The position numbers were made by a program, and so were the translations under genes. The notes under the pieces were generated by a model. That model was not told the DNA's origin. It was given only the letters and a program-made list of their open reading frames with translations, and did no database searches. This document shows, one piece after another, positions 58,092 to 64,000 of a DNA stretch of 64,000 bases. Within the stretch, counting starts at the first letter, position 1; each line of letters opens with the position of its first letter. The stretch lies in assembly GCF_031755915.1 (NCBI RefSeq), contig NC_083388.1, positions 9,299,001-9,363,000 on the forward strand, in the 5' to 3' direction. The DNA comes from Ziziphus jujuba (taxonomy: Eukaryota > Streptophyta > Magnoliopsida > Rosales > Rhamnaceae).

Positions 58092-58869
58092 CGAGAAGAT
58101 GATATATATAGGAAATATATATCTAAAAAAAAAAAAAAAAAAGGGGGGGGGGGGGGGGGGAATAGACAAATTATAATGGAATATTGTGCTAAAAGGTCAA
58201 AATATTACAATCCACTAATATAATCCAATGGCACATGATTTAATTTAGAAACACCAATTTGATGAAGCTATATTCAACACCGAATAATTGAATTTTAGAG
58301 TGGTTTTTTTTTTTTTTTTTTCCTTTTTTGATTATGTCCAAAGATAATTATGAATATATAATAAAAGAGAAAATGCATTGAAAAAGAAGTCAATGCAACT
58401 TAGGTAGTACTAGTAGAGGGAACGGCCAAATTTAATTTAGTTTACATCATTGTGGTATCAGCCAAATTAAATTTCTAAGTCTTAATCAGGATTAGTCTAG
58501 AAGTAATCGTCATTATAAATAAAAGGAAGTGGACAAATATTATTCATCGAGTCACTTTCAATTTTCGATAAATTTTAGGAGCCAAAATTAAAATCCTTAT
58601 ACCATTTTTTTTTTTTTCAAATCCCTGTGGACCCACTGAGCAAATTATTCATAAGATTGCAATGAAAATGAAAATTTTAAGTAACTGTGTCTCTTTGCAG
58701 TGGCAGACATAATTGTAGACATCAAACATTTGACTTATTATTCTCGAAAATCTCGGTGTTTTTGTTCTTCACTTATTTTTCAGATGAACCAATCCTCTTA
58801 TCCTCCATTACCGAAAGGTCCAAGCCTAGAAAACCAACTTTCCAAGAATAAGAGAGGGCCCCATTCTCT
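57670..58869. repeat. Intergenic with simple repeats
   Basis: (TA)n tracts near 57983-58003 and 58055-58087 and an A18G18 homopolymer pair at 58125-58160. The portion next to 57670 carries the distal metallothionein promoter. No gene recognised. Confidence 0.55.
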
Positions 58870-59235
58870 TGTTTTTATTCTGTCTTGAGCTTCCTAACAC
58901 GGTTAGTGGTGTGGAAAATGTCAGCTTTTTGATATGTAGACCCAACTGGTTCATCTTCTTGCAGCTTTTCAATCCTATAAGATAAACAAGATATGGGTTA
59001 TGGTTGTTTTGATTCTAAGATTTTTTTGGGTAATATTAAGCGTTTGGGTGTAGAGGAAGGTGAAGGTATGGGGAGTTGAGTGCGAGGCAAATTTTGGGCA
59101 CAAAGCGTTTGACTTATTGCCTGAATAAATCGTACGCTTGCAGCTGTGAGGTTACTGTTGGTGTGCTTTTTTCAGTTAAGGGAAAATACTTCTTGTTTTC
59201 AAACCCATCATGAAGCCCATTACAATCTAAGCCCT
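58870..59235 (-). pseudogene. Third copy of the At1g07590-like PPR first exon
   Basis: The plus-strand text cttgagcttcctaacacggt matches the antisense of exon 1 at 42511 (cttgagcttcctgagtcggt), and similarity continues through tggttcatctt-ttgcagctt, the ttgttttgatt/ttgttttgagt segment, and the start-proximal gttt/ttcgacgtattgcctgaat region, to catgaagccca in the 5' flank. About 45 bases in the middle are missing relative to the intact exon, and other indels break the frame. No second exon follows. Confidence 0.8.
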
Positions 59236-62200
59236 TTTGATGAAATTTTTTGGGAGAAAAAAAAAAACGATTGGGGATGAGATGCGAGATTCATTATTAT
59301 ATTACATCAACATATTTTAGTTTTGAAGAGAAATTTAGTTTGTGTTAAATACAAATTTTGAATTTTACTTTTTATTAAATATAAATTTTGAATTTTATTT
59401 TATTCCACCCTATGACTTTATATCAAGTGTTGAATATAATAGTTAATATGGTAATGCTACAAGTATTAAAATATTTATTAAATTGTATATATTAAAATAT
59501 TATTTATTTGTATATTCATAATTTAAATGTGGATATGTAAATTTTTAAATTAAAAAATTAATTAATTAAATATTACTATATTATTTATTAAATTATTTGA
59601 TCAATAAATTTGATGATTATTTTAGCAAAATTAGTATTATTGATAGTCAATATAATGTTTCAAATGACAAAAATGGTTCAAAACCTAGCTCATATCCCTC
59701 GGCCCAGTTGTCATAATCTGTAACATTCGAAAAAAAAAAAAGAAATGGTAAAAATATAACATTATTTTACTTTGTAACCAAATTGTGACTCATGGTCGGG
59801 CTCTAGGAATGTACAAAATGTGTGATTACATAGGGCTCCATAGTTATAGAGCTATCATTGCCATAGGTATATAATTGGTTATATATATATATATATATAT
59901 ATATATAGATATATGTATATTAAATTTTAGAAAAAAAATTATTTTCGTCAAAATTAATGAGCATAAAAATTGACGATTGAAAGATCCAAAAATATTGTAT
60001 ATCAGATAAAATATTTAACAAGGTTTTTTTATTATTCTTGAAACTCATTTCAAAATTAAATATAGGTGAATATAATTAACTCAACCTATATAATAATACA
60101 TAGTAAATACCACCTATGCAAAACTAATTAATAAAATTATATTTATGTCTTATTTTATGAAAAGTAAAAAGAAAAAAGAAAAAAAAAAGAAATAGATATT
60201 TTATTCAGATTTAATAAGTCTAATACTAAAATTAATAGTTTTTTAAGAAATTTTCTCTTATTAAAAGAAATATGGAAGGAAAAAGGAAAAAAAAAAAAAA
60301 AAAAAAAAAAACTCTTTATCTTCTACAAGTTTGTTTATATGTTTTTACAAGGTTTTGCTTCTTTGTTTTTGTTTTACCACAATTCAGATTTTATTTTTAT
60401 GATCTTCTCTATTAACTTTTGTATTTATTTTATTCTATTTTGTTTTCCTTTTTTTTTTTTTTTTGGCCATAAAAAATTAAAATGCGTTATAGGAAACAAC
60501 TATCTCGAAATGAAAAATGAAAGGAGAAAAAAAAATTGAAGAATTTAAATAATCTTAAAAAGTGCTCTCGATAGATTCATTATTAAAGAATCACAAATTT
60601 TAAACTACGTAGTTGAAAATTTAATAGAAAATTTAATAATGACCATCAACTAGATCATGAAAAAAATTTAGGACTTAATGAAAATAATAAAAATGAAGAT
60701 GTTGATGTTGACTATGAAGTGCACAATTAAAATGATAAAATTGAAAACTTAAATGATTTAATTGATAATATGTCTATTCCCTCTAATATTTCTAAATTTG
60801 TGGTTCCAGAATTTTGGATAATCTTGATGTAAAATCTAGAAATTTCTTAATAATAAATGGTCTTATAAAAGATCTTTTATTATAAAAGGATTCTAAAAGT
60901 AAATTTTCTAGATAATTATTGATTAAAAGAATTTCATTAGTGATTTTGCTTCTAGAAATGCGAGAAGAATTATTTTTACAAAATTTGTTGCATTTCAAGA
61001 TTTACACGTAGTATTACTTAAGGTATTTGCTTCTTTTTTTTTTTTTTTTTTTGGGTTAAAGGTCTATTCATATGAAATTACAAGAAGATATTAGTGAATT
61101 GGCTTGGACAGAGTTTTAAATATACTTTCAAGTATAAATTAAGTGCTTTGCTAGTACTTTTTTTTTTTTTTTCTTTTCATGGTATACGGGGGAAAAAAAA
61201 TTGAAATTGCTATATTTTTGTTATGTAATAATTTTATAGTCAAGGATTATTATAATATTTTTATTATTATTTGTTAATAAATGGAAAAGTTTATACATAT
61301 ATATAAAAAGATGAAAAAAAAAAAACACTCTTTTAAATTTTGTATAGGGCATTTCAAATTTCAGAACCGGCTTTGAAATTGTCCAAACAACTTAATATAT
61401 AAATTATATTTAAAAAAAAAATTTAATATATAATTTTATTCTTAAAAAAAACGTAATATATTAAATTTATATTAAAATATCTTCGCTGACATAAATTTAT
61501 ATGTATTTTTTGCAAGCAAGACAACATGTTATGTATATTTTATCATCTTCATGTCTTATATGTGTCAAAACTATTTTATTTTTCTCAATAATATATTACA
61601 TGCTTGAGATATCTCCTATAAATTATACCAATAAATGTAATATATATGAAGATATTATATAGACGAAAGTGAAAGTTCATCTATATGCCAAGTCCAACTA
61701 ATTCATTGACAAAGTCTAACCAAATTGGCACCTAACACCATAGATAAAAGTCCAACACCAAAATGCCAAAACCTAAACATCGTATCTTCTAGATTTTATC
61801 ATAATTAGTATAATCTATTATTCAAACTTTCTCAACTTTTAACTTTAATCATCTAATCCACATTATGGGTAAATTATTCTCACTCCCTTTTCTTTTAGTA
61901 TAATATTCTATAATTTTACAATGGTGTTGCATACACTAAATTTTTTATCATATGATATGGCCAAATATTATATTATTTTTAATGAAAACTAAATAGATAT
62001 AAATGAACATTTAAAAGGGATAAAAAAAAAATTCAATATAAATTAATAAAATAACAATATGTCATTTTACCTTATTACTTTGGTAAACAAATTAATAAAA
62101 TTATTGTTAATTTTGAAGTGGAAGATTTGAATTCATCATAGAGGACAAAAAAAATTTTAGAATAAAATTACAGGTGTAAAGAAGATAAGATATAAAATAT

Positions 62201-62757
62201 TTTTTGTCATAGTTGCAATGCGTGTCATCTTAAACTTCTTTAAATTAATTTGTCAAATCAATAATTGAATATATACAAATATTCCTATTTCACCTTGGAT
62301 CAATCTTGTTGAATTTTATCATTTTATCATGTGATTTAATGATGCTAAAAAAGAAAAATGGAAGTTTAGTTTGAAATATTACTTAGTACAGCATTAACGA
62401 AGAGAGGAAGAGAAAAGAGTAAAGTAATTTGCACATAGTGAAGAGAGTACTTGAAATTGTTAAAACATAATTTAGCGTTTCAGTTGAAGACCAAAACAAA
62501 GACAACGAACTCCATTGCCCCAATACTAGCAAAAGCAGAATCAAGCCCAAGATTTATATATCTAAGCAGAAACACAGAAATTAAACAAAGCCATGAAATA
62601 AAAATACTACTTCAAACTCCATGGCAGTCTTATTTACATCAGGCTTTTTTTTATCATATAGATCCCAACCACAGACTCAGCACCATATAATAATTTTCTT
62701 TTTCTTAATTATTATTTATAGGCCTCCTTATGGGCTCTATAATTGTCCAAGTTTTGA
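59236..62757. other. AT-rich intergenic desert
   Basis: About 3.5 kb with (TA)n near 59881-59906, A runs near 60288-60310, T runs near 60452, 61037 and 61160, and no credible coding signature on either strand. A few short Asn/Asp/Lys-rich open frames near 60640-61000 could be remains of a transposase-like gene, but nothing diagnostic is visible. Confidence 0.5.
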
Positions 62758-63503
62758 TCATTTGCACGTGCATGGGTCGCACTGGCAGTTACTGCCGCAG
62801 CCGCACCCCTCGTTCTCTGTTCCATGGCTCACCTCCGATCCATCATTGTCTCTGCAAATATTCATTTTTGCTCATCAATTTTTGTTATAATTATTTCATT
62901 TCATAGATTTGAACATTTCTCATCCCAGAAAAAAAAAAAGAAAAAAAAATCTTTTTTTTTTTAACCCAATAAAAGACTGACCATATATAGAGATTTGCTA
63001 TGAATATAATTTGTAAATAACTTACATCTTAACTTTATTACCACCCCACCCCCCCAAAAAAAAAAAAAAAAAAAAAAAACTTACATCTTAACTGGTGCAA
63101 CCCCAACAATGATGGTTTCAGTGGTGGTCTTCTCGGAGTAACCGAGGTCAGGGTTTCTACCACATCTGCATAAAAAATAAAAAAAAAACAATAATAAAAA
63201 TAAATAAAAATAATCATATATATTACACAAACAAGAAAATTATTGTCAATTAATTGAAAAAAAAAATCATCTGGATAGGATTTTGTATCCAAATCCAAAA
63301 AAATGGTTTTGAAATACACGATCAAAGAGCTTGGGAGCATCAATGGAGTCGAGTAAGAAAAGTGAATGAACATGATAGTATAGAAAATTGAAGTTGTGGG
63401 TCATGGTTTAAAAAAAATGGATATGAGTGCGAGGTAGAGACAGAATTGATTACTTGCAGCCACTTCCACACGAGCAGCTAGAGCCACAACCACAGCCAGA
63501 CAT
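62758..63503 (-). CDS. Metallothionein-like protein with type-1 cysteine pattern
   Basis: Three exons on the minus strand, 63503-63454, 63165-63085 and 62851-62758, giving 74 residues. The N-terminus [19 protein letters not shown] has the type-1 arrangement CxC-x3-CxC-x3-CxC. The linker [20 protein letters not shown] resembles that of type 2. The C-terminus [15 protein letters not shown] has the standard CxC-x3-CxC-x2-CxC pattern. Intron positions and phases equal those of the gene at 56842-57550, so the two are duplicates. The second exon-intron junction gives Ile where Met is usual. The donor of intron 2 lies next to a poly-A insertion that carries a second copy of the donor. TATA box about 115 bases and a CACGTG G-box about 150 bases upstream. 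Confidence 0.92.
63019..63093 (+). mobile_element. Tiny poly-A insertion flanked by direct repeats
   Basis: The 14-16-bp sequence (aa)cttacatcttaact occurs at 63019-63034 and again at 63078-63093. Between them lie ttattaccaccccacccccc and about 24 A. A poly-A tail with a target duplication of this size is the mark of LINE-type reverse transcription. The repeat includes the intron-2 donor of the metallothionein gene. Confidence 0.7.
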
Positions 63504-63617
63504 TTTTGTTTTATGATATTTTTACTTCCGCACCAAAAAAACAACTGATTTACGAACTCAAATATTCAATTCTCTCACTCACTCTTGGACGTGTTCTTTG
63601 GGTAAGGGACTTGGGAT

Positions 63618-63627
63618 TCTATTTATA
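63618..63627 (-). promoter_or_regulatory. TATA box of the type-1-pattern metallothionein gene
   Basis: Minus strand TATAAATAGA, identical to the box of the paralogue and at a similar distance from the ATG. Confidence 0.8.
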
Positions 63628-63653
63628 ATGCAGGAGGGGATTAATCTACCGTA

Positions 63654-63659
63654 CACGTG
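63654..63659. promoter_or_regulatory. G-box (CACGTG) upstream of the metallothionein TATA box
   Basis: CACGTG within tacacgtgg, an ABRE/G-box core bound by bZIP and bHLH factors. The corresponding site in the paralogue reads tacgcgtgg, so the core is altered there. Confidence 0.55.
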
Positions 63660-63669
63660 GGTGGATGAA

Positions 63670-64000
63670 TCCAAGACACATAGATATATCTTTCACCCAT
63701 CAAAATCACAAATAAAAAATAATAATGAAAAAAACATTTATATATGACATGTATATTGATCATATATATATATATATATTTTGGATCATGTATATTGATC
63801 ATATCTTTGAAAACGATTTTATGTATTTATGAAACTTTTCCTTCAACGCAAAATCAATCTTAAGCAAAACAAATAATGGGGAGGGAGGAAGATATATGCA
63901 AATAATTACAATATTGGAATCTTGTGTTTAAAAAGTCAAAACATTGCAACTCATTGATGTCTTAATTAATCCCAAAGGCACAGAATTTTGATTTAGAAAC
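63670..64000. other. Distal upstream region, AT-rich
   Basis: (TA)n near 63761-63779 flanked by a repeated catgtatattgatcatat (63748 and 63787). No gene seen up to the window edge. Confidence 0.5.

Noticed and set aside
63035..63077. CRISPR-like direct repeats around 63019-63093
   Set aside because: Only two repeat copies and a C/poly-A spacer in a eukaryotic intron; a retroposition-type target duplication explains it.

Overview
The window is plant nuclear DNA, almost certainly from a eudicot. It is AT-rich. Its genes have GT-AG introns, several of them long, and the spaces between genes hold simple repeats, (TA)n tracts and transposon remains. Recognisable genes belong to plant-only or plant-typical families: P-class pentatricopeptide-repeat (PPR) proteins, a GPI-type GH17 glucanase with an X8 domain, OEP16-1, CAX-interacting protein 4, and plant metallothioneins. 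I could not fix the species. No CRISPR array, tRNA or rRNA was recognised.

Layout. 0-10 kb: a P-class PPR gene of the At4g11690/ABO8 type (minus strand), a broken copy of another PPR gene's first exon, then about 4 kb of AT-rich repeat remains. 10-13 kb: a three-exon beta-1,3-glucanase. 15.6-20 kb: a MITE and a heavily damaged LRR receptor-kinase pseudogene. 22.9-27.5 kb: a CXIP4-type gene with a 5' UTR intron, and a two-exon TIM9 gene on the opposite strand. 27.6-33 kb: AT-rich DNA with a truncated LINE-type RNase H fragment. 33.3-39.3 kb: a kelch-repeat gene and the six-exon OEP16-1 gene, both plus strand. 40.8-42.8 kb: a second P-class PPR gene (minus strand) in two exons. 43.5-54.7 kb: an old Ty1/copia retrotransposon (element A) split by a younger copia element (element B), each with its own LTRs and initiator-Met-type primer site. 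56.8-63.5 kb: two metallothionein genes on the minus strand about 6 kb apart, with a third, degraded copy of the PPR exon 1 between them.

Functional themes. The genes do not form one pathway. Several serve organelles: ABO8-like PPR, the second PPR, TIM9 in the mitochondrial intermembrane space, and OEP16-1 in the plastid outer envelope. The metallothioneins are a local duplicate pair that keeps a common exon layout and proximal promoter but has diverged in cysteine pattern.

Most worth a second look: (1) the PPR first exon and flanks present three times in 54 kb; (2) a tiny poly-A insertion with about 15-bp direct repeats that duplicates a splice donor in one metallothionein gene; (3) an atypical C-terminal cysteine spacing in the type-2 metallothionein; (4) the nested copia pair with a perfect 5-bp target duplication; (5) a splice-site ambiguity in the kelch gene. 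I found no convincing wholly new biological system. All family assignments come from reading the sequence, without database searches.
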